A stretch of 64,000 nucleotides of DNA, taken from contig NZ_CP014335.1 in assembly GCF_001610955.1 (NCBI RefSeq), positions 723,001 to 787,000 on the forward strand, in the 5' to 3' direction. A model generated the notes under the pieces. The model was given only the letters and a program-made list of their open reading frames with translations, was not told where the DNA came from and did no database searches. Position 1 is the first letter of the stretch; every line of letters begins with the position of its first letter. Below, piece after piece: positions 8,045 through 16,467 of this stretch. Source of the DNA: Geobacillus thermoleovorans. GTDB lineage: Bacteria; Bacillota; Bacilli; Bacillales; Anoxybacillaceae. Made by a program: the position numbers and the translations under genes.

Positions 8045-8752
8045 TTAAACCTTCACCGCCGCCAACACGCGCGGGAAGAGGATATTGTTTTCCAAATGGA
8101 TGTGCGTAAATAAGTCGTCTTCAAGCGCCGCGAGCCGGCTGTAGACGAGCCGATACGTGCCGCACGCATCTTCCGGCGGGGTGAAGTCGTTGGTGATGTC
8201 GCGAATTTCTTTCATCAAATCGCCGGCTGCGTCATGTTCATTGACCAGTTCGCGGACGGCTCGCTCGACCGCTTCCCGGTTTTCCGGCGATGGGTTGTCG
8301 GCAAATTGCAAAATGAGCGGGAATGCGCCCGTTTCCTCTTTAATCAAGTGTTGCTCAAGCTCCGTTTTTAACTCATGGAACCGTTTATGCACTTGGGACA
8401 GATGTGGATGGTGCATGCCGTGCACGCGCAACACTTTCGTGACATATGGGCTGAGCTGCGGCAGTTCCTCGTTCAAATAGCGGTGATGCGTTCTTACAAT
8501 ATGATCGACGAGTTCGTCGAGCGGCGCTTCGTTCCAGTTTCCCGTCGGCTTGTTTTGCGCCTCCGCGTAAAGGGTGTTCAGCTCGCGAAGGAGCGCTTCG
8601 CCATCCAGTCCACGCTCTTCGATGGCCTCTTTTAACGGGCGCTGTCCGCCGCAGCAAAAATCGATGCGCCGCGCTTTAAACAAATCAGCTGCTTTCGGAA
8701 ATTGAGTAACAATATCGCCAATCAATGATTGTTCAGTAAACCGCTGTTCCAT
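8045..8752 (-). CDS. ric: Iron-sulfur cluster repair di-iron protein (ScdA/YtfE/Ric)
   Basis: 235 residues. The N-terminal ScdA domain carries FCCGGQRPL near residue 33. The C-terminal hemerythrin-like four-helix bundle supplies the di-iron ligands in HHRYLNEELP, HGMHHPHL, HLIKEE, NEHDAAG and HIHLENN. The family repairs iron-sulfur clusters damaged by nitric oxide and peroxide, so it fits a nitrate/nitrite island where NO is formed. The start follows GGAGGG on the minus strand. It has its own Fnr promoter, divergent from the chemoreceptor gene. Confidence 0.93.
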   Translation of the reverse strand: MEQRFTEQSLIGDIVTQFPKAADLFKARRIDFCCGGQRPLKEAIEERGLDGEALLRELNTLYAEAQNKPTGNWNEAPLDELVDHIVRTHHRYLNEELPQLSPYVTKVLRVHGMHHPHLSQVHKRFHELKTELEQHLIKEETGAFPLILQFADNPSPENREAVERAVRELVNEHDAAGDLMKEIRDITNDFTPPEDACGTYRLVYSRLAALEDDLFTHIHLENNILFPRVLAAVKV

Positions 8753-8789
8753 TCATCCATCCCTCCATTGATCCAATCGTTACAGCTTC

Positions 8790-8832
8790 AGCATACCGTG
8801 TTTTCCGCGAAGGTGTTGTGACGGATCTCACA
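8790..8832 (-). promoter_or_regulatory. Fnr-dependent class II promoter of ric
   Basis: A perfect box (8817-8832, plus strand TGTGACGGATCTCACA) with minus-strand -10 TATGCT at 8795-8790, exactly 26 bases from the half-site. It is paired with the divergent box at 8861-8876; the centres are 44 bases apart. Confidence 0.8.
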
Positions 8833-8860
8833 TACGTAAAAAAAAGTGGACATCGATCCA

Positions 8861-8904
8861 TGTGATAAACGTCACAACAGCACGTTTCTTCTTTATCGTA
8901 CAAT
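8861..8904 (+). promoter_or_regulatory. Fnr-dependent class II promoter of the chemoreceptor/Moco operon
   Basis: A perfect box TGTGATAAACGTCACA (8861-8876) with -10 TACAAT at 8899-8904, 27 bases from the half-site. The inferred start is near 8911. No terminator is seen before ywiC, so it may drive six genes. Confidence 0.8.
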
Positions 8905-8909
8905 GAAAA

Positions 8910-8953
8910 AAAGCAGACTTCTGCTGACTCTTTGCAGAGGCGGTGTCTGCTTT
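8910..8953 (+). other. 5'-terminal hairpin of the chemoreceptor mRNA
   Basis: AAAGCAGAC (8910-8918) pairs perfectly with GTCTGCTTT (8945-8953). It would begin almost exactly at the predicted 5' end. It lacks a T-run, so it looks like an mRNA-protecting cap and not a terminator. Confidence 0.55.
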
Positions 8954-9040
8954 CGTGGATGAGAACGGACATGTTCAGCAGATAACATACAACGTGTTGA
9001 CAACAGAAGCCAATCAAGAGAAGGAAAAGGGGAGACGGAT

Positions 9041-9997
9041 ATGTGGGCGTTGGTGAAGGGAAGGCAGTGGGAGGAGGAAAAAACAGAACTGGAGCGGCAA
9101 CTCGCTGAGATGAAAGAAGAGCTCACGAGACAAAAGGAAGCCATTCATGAGACGGTGGCAGGATTGCTCGGGGAGTTGCAGGAAATCGTTCACCAGCATG
9201 AGGTGGTCAACGGGCAACACCATGTATTAGGCCAGCTGGTTGACCGAACGAAAGAAAAGGTTGATAATGTCAGTACGCTCAGCAAGTCATCATATGCGAT
9301 TTCCGACCGTTTATGCGAACAAGGGAACGCGTTGGTGGAGACGGCGGGTCAGATGGTCGCAGCCGCAAAAGAAGGTATCCGCATGTCGGAAGAAATGGAG
9401 CAGGCGATGGGGCGGCTCGGCAGTGAGATGGAAACGACATCGGCCGCGATGCATCGGTTGCGCGGCCGCTCGCAAGAAATTGAACAAATTGTGAAAGTGA
9501 TCAAAGAAATCGCTGGCCAGACGAATTTGATCGCGTTAAACGCCTCGATCGAAGCCGCTCGCGCCGGGGAGCATGGCAAAGGGTTTTCCGTCGTCGCCGC
9601 TGAAGTGAGGAAATTGGCTGAGCATACGGCGGACAGCACGGAAACGATTCACCAGCTAACCGATGCCGTGCAGCAGGAAATCGAGCGGTCGCTAGAGCAA
9701 ACGGAAGCCATTTCATCTTTGATCGAAACGGTTGTCCAAATGAGCATCCATACAGCTCGCAAATGGTCGGCGATGATGGAGCTGATCGATCAAGTCGAAA
9801 ATCGAGCCCAAGACGTGCTAAACTATATTCAGGAACAATACCGCTATGCGGATAAAGTGAGGAAAGAGCTCGAACAGTCCGCCGCTTTGTTTGGCGAAAC
9901 GCGGGAGATGATTTTGCGGCATATTGCCGATGCGAGCGTCGTTGATGAAAAGTTGGCAGAAGGCATAAAACAGCTGCAACAATGGCAACAACGTTGA
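9041..9997 (+). CDS. Soluble methyl-accepting chemotaxis-type protein
   Basis: 318 residues with no signal peptide and no membrane helix. The first 60 residues are a charged coiled coil. Residues about 70-300 are a chemoreceptor signalling domain with a hairpin tip ([20 protein letters not shown]) that binds CheA and CheW in known receptors. There is no recognisable sensory domain, only a His-containing stretch ([13 protein letters not shown]) before the signalling region. Its own Fnr promoter and its place ahead of moeA suggest a link to anaerobic respiration. What it senses, if anything, is unknown. The start follows AAAGGGGAG. The 49-base gap to moeA has no terminator. Confidence 0.85.
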   Translation: MWALVKGRQWEEEKTELERQLAEMKEELTRQKEAIHETVAGLLGELQEIVHQHEVVNGQHHVLGQLVDRTKEKVDNVSTLSKSSYAISDRLCEQGNALVETAGQMVAAAKEGIRMSEEMEQAMGRLGSEMETTSAAMHRLRGRSQEIEQIVKVIKEIAGQTNLIALNASIEAARAGEHGKGFSVVAAEVRKLAEHTADSTETIHQLTDAVQQEIERSLEQTEAISSLIETVVQMSIHTARKWSAMMELIDQVENRAQDVLNYIQEQYRYADKVRKELEQSAALFGETREMILRHIADASVVDEKLAEGIKQLQQWQQR

Positions 9998-10046
9998 AAG
10001 AACGATATGGTTGCCGCCAGCCGTATGATCGAAAGGAGAGAGAGAG

Positions 10047-11306
10047 ATGGTCGAAAGACGAACCCCGATTCCTGTATCGGAAGCGATCGATCGGGTGATG
10101 CGTTATGCCGGAGTGGGAGAAGAGGAAACAGTGCCGCTTCGCCAGTCGTATGGCCGCTATTTGGCCGAAGATTTGCGTGCTGACCATGACGTGCCGCCGT
10201 TTGACCGCTCGCCGTATGACGGATTTGCCATTCGCGCCGCCGACTCGGAAGGAGCGGGACTTGACCATCCGGTCGAGTTTGAAGTCATTGAAACGATCGG
10301 CGCCGGGCAAGTGGCGAAGCAGCCCGTCGGCCCGTTTCAAGCGGTGCGCTTGATGACCGGGGCGCAAATTCCCCAAGGATGCGATGCGGTCGTCATGTTG
10401 GAGCTCGCCAAACAGTACGAGCGGGATGGAAAAACGTATATGGCCATTAAACGCCCGTTCCGCCCTGGCGACAACATTTCGTTTCAAGGGGAAGATGCGA
10501 AAAAAGGGCAGCCGCTTGTCGAAAAAGGAACGCGCATCAATCCCGGGGTGGCGGCGCTCTTGGCGACGTTCGGCTACGCCGAAGTGAAGGTGGCGAAAAA
10601 GCCGCGGATTGGCATTTTTGCGACTGGAAGCGAACTGCTCGACGTCTCTGAACCGCTTGTGCCGGGAAAAATCCGCAACAGCAACGCCTACATGATCGAG
10701 GCGCAGGTGTTCAAAAGCGGCGCCGAGCCGATTTATTTCGGCCAGCTGGCCGACGACCTCGACGCGTGCTTTCACGCCGTGCGCCAGGCGCTCGACCAAG
10801 TGGACATGCTCATTACGACCGGCGGCGTCTCGGTCGGGGATTTCGATTATTTGCCCGCCATTTACAAGCGGCTCGGAGCGAACGTGTTGTTTAACAAAAT
10901 CGCCATGCGCCCGGGGAGCGTGACGACCGTCGCCGAGATTGATGGCAAGCTGCTGTTCGGTCTATCCGGAAACCCGTCGGCGTGCTACGTCGGCTATGAA
11001 CTGTTTGTCCGCCCGGTCGTGCGCACGCGGCTGTTTTCGGCCAAGCCGTATTTGAAAAAAGCGAAAGCCACCCTTGGCGCCGATTTTCCGAAGCCGAACC
11101 CGTTCACCCGCTTCGTGCGCAGCCGGGTCGAGGCGGTTGACGGTCGGCTTGTCGTGAAGCCGGTCGGCATGGACAAGTCGAACATCGTCACCTCGCTTGC
11201 CTTTGCGAACGCCTTGATGGTGCTGCCGGGCGGAACGAGAGGGTTTGCGGTTGGCGATGAGGTGGAAGTGTGGCTTTTGGATGACGATGAGGGGTCAAGC
11301 GAATGA
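10047..11306 (+). CDS. moeA: Molybdopterin molybdenumtransferase
   Basis: 419 residues with the MoeA layout: N-terminal domains with PPFDRSPYDGFAIRA near residue 50, the central MogA-like fold with FATGSELLD near 190 and TTGGVSVGDFDYLP near 255, GLSGNPSACYVG near 305, and a C-terminal beta-barrel. It inserts molybdate into adenylylated molybdopterin in the cytoplasm. The ribosome site is GAAAGGAGAG. It overlaps mobB by 4 bases (ATGA), which starts a chain of translationally coupled cofactor genes running through moaD and ywiC. Confidence 0.95.
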   Translation: MVERRTPIPVSEAIDRVMRYAGVGEEETVPLRQSYGRYLAEDLRADHDVPPFDRSPYDGFAIRAADSEGAGLDHPVEFEVIETIGAGQVAKQPVGPFQAVRLMTGAQIPQGCDAVVMLELAKQYERDGKTYMAIKRPFRPGDNISFQGEDAKKGQPLVEKGTRINPGVAALLATFGYAEVKVAKKPRIGIFATGSELLDVSEPLVPGKIRNSNAYMIEAQVFKSGAEPIYFGQLADDLDACFHAVRQALDQVDMLITTGGVSVGDFDYLPAIYKRLGANVLFNKIAMRPGSVTTVAEIDGKLLFGLSGNPSACYVGYELFVRPVVRTRLFSAKPYLKKAKATLGADFPKPNPFTRFVRSRVEAVDGRLVVKPVGMDKSNIVTSLAFANALMVLPGGTRGFAVGDEVEVWLLDDDEGSSE

Positions 11307-11803
11307 ACGTCTGGCAAGTCGTCGGCTATAAACATAGCGGCAAAACGACGCTTATGGAAAAATGGGTGGCGGCCGCTGTCCGGGAAGGATGGCGCGTCGG
11401 GACGGTGAAGCACCACGGCCATGGCGGCGAGCCCGCGCGGCCGGAAGGCGTCGATTCCGTCCGCCATGAGCGGGCCGGGGCGGTGGCAACGGCGGTGGAA
11501 GGAGACGGGCTTTTGCAGCTTCATCTCCGCCGCCCGTTGTGGCGGTTGGATGATGTGTTGGCGCTTTATGCGCCGCTTCGGCTCGATCTCGTGTTGGTCG
11601 AAGGCTACAAACAAGAGCGGCACCCGAAAGTCGTGCTCGTCCGCACTTGGGAAGATTGGGCGTCGCTTCAGCACCTCGCCAACATCCGCGCCGTCATCGC
11701 CTGGGAGCCGCTCGAAGGGCCGCTAGCGCACCCGGTGTTTTCGCTGGCCGATGATGACGAATATATTCCATGGCTCATGAACGAGGTGAGAACACGAACA
11801 TGA
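11303..11803 (+). CDS. mobB: Molybdopterin-guanine dinucleotide biosynthesis protein B
   Basis: A 166-residue P-loop GTPase with Walker A GYKHSGKTT at residues 8-16, then a conserved TVKHHGHGG and VLVEGYKQERHPKV near 95. MobB assists MobA in forming the guanine-dinucleotide cofactor that nitrate reductase needs. MobA is not present here. The start overlaps the moeA stop and the stop overlaps the moaE start (ATGA at both ends). Confidence 0.92.
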   Translation: MNVWQVVGYKHSGKTTLMEKWVAAAVREGWRVGTVKHHGHGGEPARPEGVDSVRHERAGAVATAVEGDGLLQLHLRRPLWRLDDVLALYAPLRLDLVLVEGYKQERHPKVVLVRTWEDWASLQHLANIRAVIAWEPLEGPLAHPVFSLADDDEYIPWLMNEVRTRT

Positions 11804-12267
11804 CAGAACCGTTGTTTGCCATTACCGACCGGCCGATTTCGGTCGAGGATGTGATGAAAAAAGTGATGCGTCCGGAAGCGGGGGCGGTCGCTGTCTTTGC
11901 CGGCACGGTGCGCGAATGGACGAACGGCAAGAGGACGCTCTTTTTGCAATATGAGGCGTACGTGTCGATGGCCGAGAAAATGCTCGCGCAAATCGGGGCG
12001 GAAATTGCGGAGAAATGGCCAGGGGCGAAAACCGCCATCACCCACCGGATCGGGCGGCTTAAGATCGGCGACATCGCCGTCGTCATCGCGGTTTCCTCGC
12101 CGCACCGCGCCGAAGCGTATGAGGCGAACCGCTATGCCATTGAGCGGATCAAGCAAATCGTGCCGATTTGGAAAAAAGAGCAATGGGAGGACGGAAGCGC
12201 CTGGGTGGGCGACCAGTTGGAAACAACGGCGTATCCGTCCGGAAAACCGGAGGTGAAAGAGGAATGA
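11800..12267 (+). CDS. moaE: Molybdopterin synthase catalytic subunit
   Basis: 155 residues. The MoaE core is visible: GAVAVFAGTVREW, LQYEAYVSMAEKML, HRIGRLKIGDIAVVIAV, and a basic WKKEQWEDGSAWVG that supplies the active-site lysine. With MoaD it adds the dithiolene sulfurs to precursor Z. The start at 11800 is set by GAGGTGAG and by the ATGA overlap with mobB; an in-frame ATG 30 bases earlier lies inside mobB without a ribosome site. It is followed by moaD with another ATGA overlap. Confidence 0.94.
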   Translation: MTEPLFAITDRPISVEDVMKKVMRPEAGAVAVFAGTVREWTNGKRTLFLQYEAYVSMAEKMLAQIGAEIAEKWPGAKTAITHRIGRLKIGDIAVVIAVSSPHRAEAYEANRYAIERIKQIVPIWKKEQWEDGSAWVGDQLETTAYPSGKPEVKEE

Positions 12268-12494
12268 TCCGTCTATTGTTTTTCGCCCATTTGGGCGAGC
12301 AAATCGGCGAGCGGGAAGTGATGTGGCCGAATGTTCCGGAAACGGTGAAAAAACTGAAAGACGAAGTGGAAGAGCGCTATGGCGTCTCGCTCGGGCGCGT
12401 CATGACCGCGGTCAATGAGGAGTATGTCCGCGACGAAGCGCCGCTTCACGCCGGCGACACGGTCGCCTTTATTCCACCGGTAAGCGGAGGATGA
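12264..12494 (+). CDS. moaD: Molybdopterin synthase sulfur-carrier subunit
   Basis: A 76-residue ubiquitin-like protein ending in IPPVSGG. The terminal Gly-Gly is thiocarboxylated and donates sulfur in the MoaD-MoaE complex. The start at 12264 overlaps the moaE stop (ATGA), with GAGGTGAAAGAGG upstream. The longer reading that begins at 12168 lies in moaE and is rejected. Confidence 0.94.
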   Translation: MIRLLFFAHLGEQIGEREVMWPNVPETVKKLKDEVEERYGVSLGRVMTAVNEEYVRDEAPLHAGDTVAFIPPVSGG

Positions 12495-13228
12495 GACGGA
12501 TGGCGAACAAAAGCAAATGGGTGATGCCAAAACAACACGGCGCCTGGGCGATGCTCATCATCCCGTTTTGGCTCGGGGCGTACGCCGGTGGGCTTTCGTG
12601 GATTCACGCGCCGCTCTTTGTCGCCTGGCTTGCGCTCTATTTGGCGACGTATCCGCTCTTGATGGCGGTGAAAACGAAGCGGAAAGAGCCGTACGTGCCC
12701 GCCGCCGCCCGCTATGGTGCCATCGCCGCCGCGGCGCTTGCCGTCTCTCTTTGGCAACAGCCGGCGCTTTTCTACTTCGGGCTCGCCATGGTGCCGTTTT
12801 TCTTGGTGAACACGTACTACAGCAAGAAAAAGAACGATCGCGCCTTTTGGAATGATGTAGCCGCCATCGCAGCGTTTTGCATCGGCGGCCTCGCCGCCTT
12901 TTACGCCGGACGCGGGGCGTTGACGATCGAAGCGTTTGAACTCGCCCTGTTTTCCTTCCTCTTTTTCATCGGCAGCACGTTTTACGTAAAAACGATGATT
13001 CGCGAAAAGAAAAACGAGCGGTACAAATGGCTGTCATGGGGCTACCACGCCCTGTTGATCGTCGGCCTCATCGCCATCGGCGAGCCGTTCGCCGTCTTGG
13101 CCTACGCGCCGAGCGTCATCCGCGCCGTCTATTTATATGGCAAGTCGCTGCCGATCATGAAACTTGGCATGCTGGAAATCGCCAACGCGGCGTACTTTTT
13201 CATCGCGATGATCGTGCTCTACTCTTGA
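12491..13228 (+). CDS. ywiC: YwiC-like multispanning membrane protein
   Basis: 245 residues with six to seven membrane helices. It opens with the family hallmark PKQHGAWAMLIIPFWLG. In B. subtilis ywiC sits beside narK and fnr, and here it closes the Moco operon, so the association with nitrate respiration is conserved. No biochemical function is established to my knowledge. The start at 12491 (MRRMANKSK) overlaps the moaD stop; an internal ATG at 12500 is a possible alternative. A strong terminator follows. Confidence 0.85.
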   Translation: MRRMANKSKWVMPKQHGAWAMLIIPFWLGAYAGGLSWIHAPLFVAWLALYLATYPLLMAVKTKRKEPYVPAAARYGAIAAAALAVSLWQQPALFYFGLAMVPFFLVNTYYSKKKNDRAFWNDVAAIAAFCIGGLAAFYAGRGALTIEAFELALFSFLFFIGSTFYVKTMIREKKNERYKWLSWGYHALLIVGLIAIGEPFAVLAYAPSVIRAVYLYGKSLPIMKLGMLEIANAAYFFIAMIVLYS

Positions 13229-13231
13229 GCG

Positions 13232-13277
13232 AACCCCAAACGGGAGGCATCCATGACCGTTTGGGGTTTTTTCTTTT
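13232..13277 (+). terminator. Terminator of the Moco operon
   Basis: AACCCCAAACGG pairs with CCGTTTGGGGTT over 12 bases and is followed by T-rich sequence. Confidence 0.92.
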
Positions 13278-13556
13278 GGTTAGGCGGTATTGCTTTTTCA
13301 TTGCACAAGCATGATGTGAAATGGGCATGAATTCCTTGTAACGGTTTTGCAAAGGGTCGTTTCAAAAGCCTACCTCTTCTTCTATGCTCGTTCTCAAATA
13401 AATAAAAAAGGGAAACATCTCAACATTCATTATTAGGATTATAGACGTTCCAGCCCAAAGCCATGTCGAACTTTGTCTGTCGAAAATGATGGATGGCAGG
13501 GAGCAGGAAAGATACAATTTGATTGTAAAAGTAATGGAAATCGGGAAGGAGAGCAT
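13278..13556 (+). other. Intergenic region upstream of wapA
   Basis: An AT-rich leader with no open frame I trust. A possible -10 (TATAGA near 13441) is weak. A good ribosome site GGGAAGGAGAG ends just before the wapA ATG. Nothing else is recognised. Confidence 0.4.
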
Positions 13557-14854
13557 ATGAGAAACATTCGTTTGCGACGATGGTTGGTTTGGATGGTCGT
13601 ATGGGCTTTAGTGATGTCAAGCGTCCCGACAAAGGGACTTGCCGAAACGATCCGATCAGGGGTTGACCGTGTAGAGCCAAAAGAGGAGCCGCCAAAGGTG
13701 CCGCAAGCCCCGAAACGTGATCTCAAGCCAGGGGAAATCATAGAAGAAAGAACTGAGAATACAAAGGTTTACTACAACGGCGATGGCACGTTTACCAAGA
13801 AGATTTACTTTGAGCCTATTCATGTGAAGAAAAAGGGACAAAAACTATTTGAGGAAGTATCTTCTAGCCTAACGGATAGCACCAATAATACGAATTACGT
13901 TGAAACAGAGAATACCATTTTGGAGACAAACTTTTATAAAAAGATGGTCGATGGAGAATACGCCAATTTCCATTACAATGGATATTCGATTTCCTATTCT
14001 ATTTTAGAGGCAGCAGGCAATGACGTACAACCGATAAAGGCGAAGGATGTTGCTGCTACCTATAAGAAAAAAGACAACAAAATTCTTCACAAAAACATTT
14101 TTCCGAGCATAGACCTGCAAAATATTACATTTAACGAGTCAACGAAAGAAGATTTAGTTCTTCATTCTTTTACTGGCTATCATATTTTCAAATTCCGTCT
14201 GAAAACGAATTTACATGCAGACATTCAAGACGATGGCTCCATTTTATTTACAAATAAAGAAAATGAAAGGGTTTTTGAGCTGCCGAAGCCGTTTATGGTG
14301 GATTCGAATGTCGATGAACGCTCTGGCGAGGTGCAGCGCTCAGAGAATGTAACGTATGAATTACAACAGGATGATCAAGGATATATTTTAACGATCAAAG
14401 CCGACCCGGAGTGGCTGAAGGATCCTAAACGTGTATACCCTGTTTATATTGATCCGAGTACTTCCATTAATGTGTCTACCGATGCATTTGTAATGAGCGC
14501 CTATCCGACAACCAACTATAGTTCCTCATCAAGTAAGTGGGATTCGGCGCAGGGACAATACGTTTTAAAGGTGGGGTATTATGATGGAACAACAGGCACT
14601 TGCTATGGCTTTTTGCACCCGGATTTATCAAGCATCAAATATATGAATGTGACGAATGCCACGTTCCATGTCTATGTCACCCATTCGTATTATACGACAA
14701 CACCAACAGGGCTATGGCTCGATGTGGTAGACAGCTCATGGTCCGCGAGCACGTTAACATGGAGTAATCAACCTTCCTCCACCAACATTGGCAAGGTCGA
14801 TGTCGCAAGAGACCAATGGGCGCAATTTGATGTCACGAATACGGTAAAAGAATG
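13557..14854 (+). pseudogene. wapA: WapA/Rhs polymorphic toxin, N-terminal part (interrupted by IS66)
   Basis: The N-terminal 430-odd codons of a secreted Rhs/YD-repeat toxin. Residues 1-30 are a Sec signal peptide (LVWMVVWALVMSSVPTKGLA). A WapA-type N-terminal region follows (PGEIIEERTENTKVYYNGDG), then the start of a DNRLRE-like beta domain. An IS66-family element entered within codons for VKEW. If the element and one copy of the 8-bp duplication AAAGAATG are removed, the frame runs on as VKEWAFGTKPN and continues to 21843, about 2,220 codons in all. Such proteins present a variable toxin tip to neighbouring cells. The start at 13557 follows GGGAAGGAG. As it stands, this part yields only a truncated secreted fragment. 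Confidence 0.85.
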
Positions 14855-16467
14855 GTAACTATTCAGCCACATCATAAAGTGAGCTGAATATTTTCTTCTT
14901 TCCTTGTCTATGATGTGAATATTGATAGACAAGGAGGTGAATCGCATGTTGACGGTACAACAAGCTGTATTTACAGTTGAGAGCTTAATCGGCAAAGTTC
15001 AACAACAAAAACAGCTCATTCATCAACTCATTCAAGAAAATGAACATTTGCGTCACGAAAACAAACAACTACGCAAAGAAAATGAACAACTGAAGTACCG
15101 TGTTCAAGAGCTGGAAGCACGCACGAAAAAAAACAGCTCCAATAGCCATTTGCCCCCATCTTCTGACCGTTTTGAGAAAAAGCGTTCCTCCCGCGAGCCG
15201 TCTGGCAAAAAGCCTGGTGGGCAAGAGGGACATGAGGGGAAGACGCTCCGTCAAGTGGAACATCCACATCATCGTGTCGTCCACCGTGTGCATACGTGTC
15301 AAGGATGTGGAGCTTCTTTGCGTGAAGTCAAACCGTTCAAAGTCGATATCCGTCAAGTGTTTGATGTCCCTCCTGTGGCGATCGAGGTGACACAACATGA
15401 ACGTGAAGTGAAATCGTGTCCACATTGTCGATGCGTGCAACAAGCCGAATTCCCATCCCATGTCACGAATCATGTGCAATACGGTCCACGGCTCACGGCG
15501 CTCGTTGTTTATTTACATCATATCCAATTGATCCCGTACAAGCGTTTAAGTGATACAATCGAAGCGTTATATCAACACTCGATTAGTACAGGAACCCTTG
15601 CCAATATGGTGAAACGAGGACGCGAAGCGCTGGAATCAAATATGGACATCATCGAAGACGCCTTACTTGAATCCAACATCCTGCATGTCGATGAAACGAG
15701 TTTGCGCATCAATGGGAAACTCGCATGGGTGCATGTCGCGTGTACATCGAGATATACATACTTGGCTCCTCACGCTTCTCGTGGAAAAAAAGCGACCGAT
15801 GATATCGGGATTCTTCCCCGATATGAAGGGACGATGATGCACGATGCGTTCGGTACGTATCCGAAATACACACATGCCACCCATGCCCTTTGTCATGCCC
15901 ACCATTTGCGTGAGTTAAAAGGATTCATCGAACAGGGGCATACGTGGGCGATGCGCATGACCACGTTTCTGTTAGCCGCCAAGCAAGCCGTCGAAGCCCA
16001 TCACGGTGCACTTTCCGAAGAAGAAGCGAGACGGTGGGAACGAGTGTATGATCGCATCCTAGAAAGAGCACAACACCGATTGGAAACGATGACGCCTCTT
16101 CCGAAAAAAGCACTCGCTTTTGTTCGACGCCTTCAAAAACGAAAGGAAGAAGCGCTGCGTTTCTTACGTGAAGTACATGTTCCCTTTGATAACAACCAAG
16201 CCGAACGCGATCTTCGCATGGTCAAAGTCAAAGAGAACATTTCGGGTACGTTTCGCGAAGAAACATTCGCGCAGTCGTTTTGCATCGCAAGAAGCATCGT
16301 TTCCACACTGACGAAACACGAAAAAAACGTGTGGGATTCGTTATGTCTTCTGTTGGCAGGCGAAACGATCGATCGAGTTCTTTCCGCTACCTAGGGCATT
16401 TTCTATGACCGAAATGCCCTATTTGTGCTGGGCTTTTTTATACACTAGCACTGGGGTGAATAGTTAC
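14855..16467 (+). mobile_element. IS66-family insertion sequence (ISBst12-like)
   Basis: The 1,613-bp element has inverted ends GTAACTATTCAGCC (left) and GTAACTATTCACCC (right, complement). It is flanked by the perfect 8-bp target duplication AAAGAATG at 14847-14854 and 16468-16475. It carries one transposase gene and no tnpA/tnpB accessories. A hairpin (GGGCATTT/AAATGCCC near 16393-16422) follows the transposase stop. The intact ends and duplication point to recent insertion. Confidence 0.93.
14946..16394 (+). CDS. IS66-family transposase
   Basis: About 482 residues. A leucine-zipper-like coiled coil (residues 1-60) precedes the linker KKNSSNSHLPPSSD, a zinc-finger region (CQGCGASL and CPHCRC), and the DDE catalytic domain (ILHVDETSLRINGK, MHDAFGTYP, then the glutamate in FDNNQAERDLRMVKVK). 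This is the order seen in IS66 TnpC and the single-gene ISBst12 subgroup. The start at 14946 follows a perfect AAGGAGGTGA. It appears intact and potentially active. Confidence 0.93.
   Translation: MLTVQQAVFTVESLIGKVQQQKQLIHQLIQENEHLRHENKQLRKENEQLKYRVQELEARTKKNSSNSHLPPSSDRFEKKRSSREPSGKKPGGQEGHEGKTLRQVEHPHHRVVHRVHTCQGCGASLREVKPFKVDIRQVFDVPPVAIEVTQHEREVKSCPHCRCVQQAEFPSHVTNHVQYGPRLTALVVYLHHIQLIPYKRLSDTIEALYQHSISTGTLANMVKRGREALESNMDIIEDALLESNILHVDETSLRINGKLAWVHVACTSRYTYLAPHASRGKKATDDIGILPRYEGTMMHDAFGTYPKYTHATHALCHAHHLRELKGFIEQGHTWAMRMTTFLLAAKQAVEAHHGALSEEEARRWERVYDRILERAQHRLETMTPLPKKALAFVRRLQKRKEEALRFLREVHVPFDNNQAERDLRMVKVKENISGTFREETFAQSFCIARSIVSTLTKHEKNVWDSLCLLLAGETIDRVLSAT

Noticed and set aside
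9501..10799. Long minus-strand reading frame of 432 codons
   Set aside because: Antisense to moeA and the chemoreceptor gene; Arg/His-rich translation typical of a GC-rich shadow, with no ribosome site.
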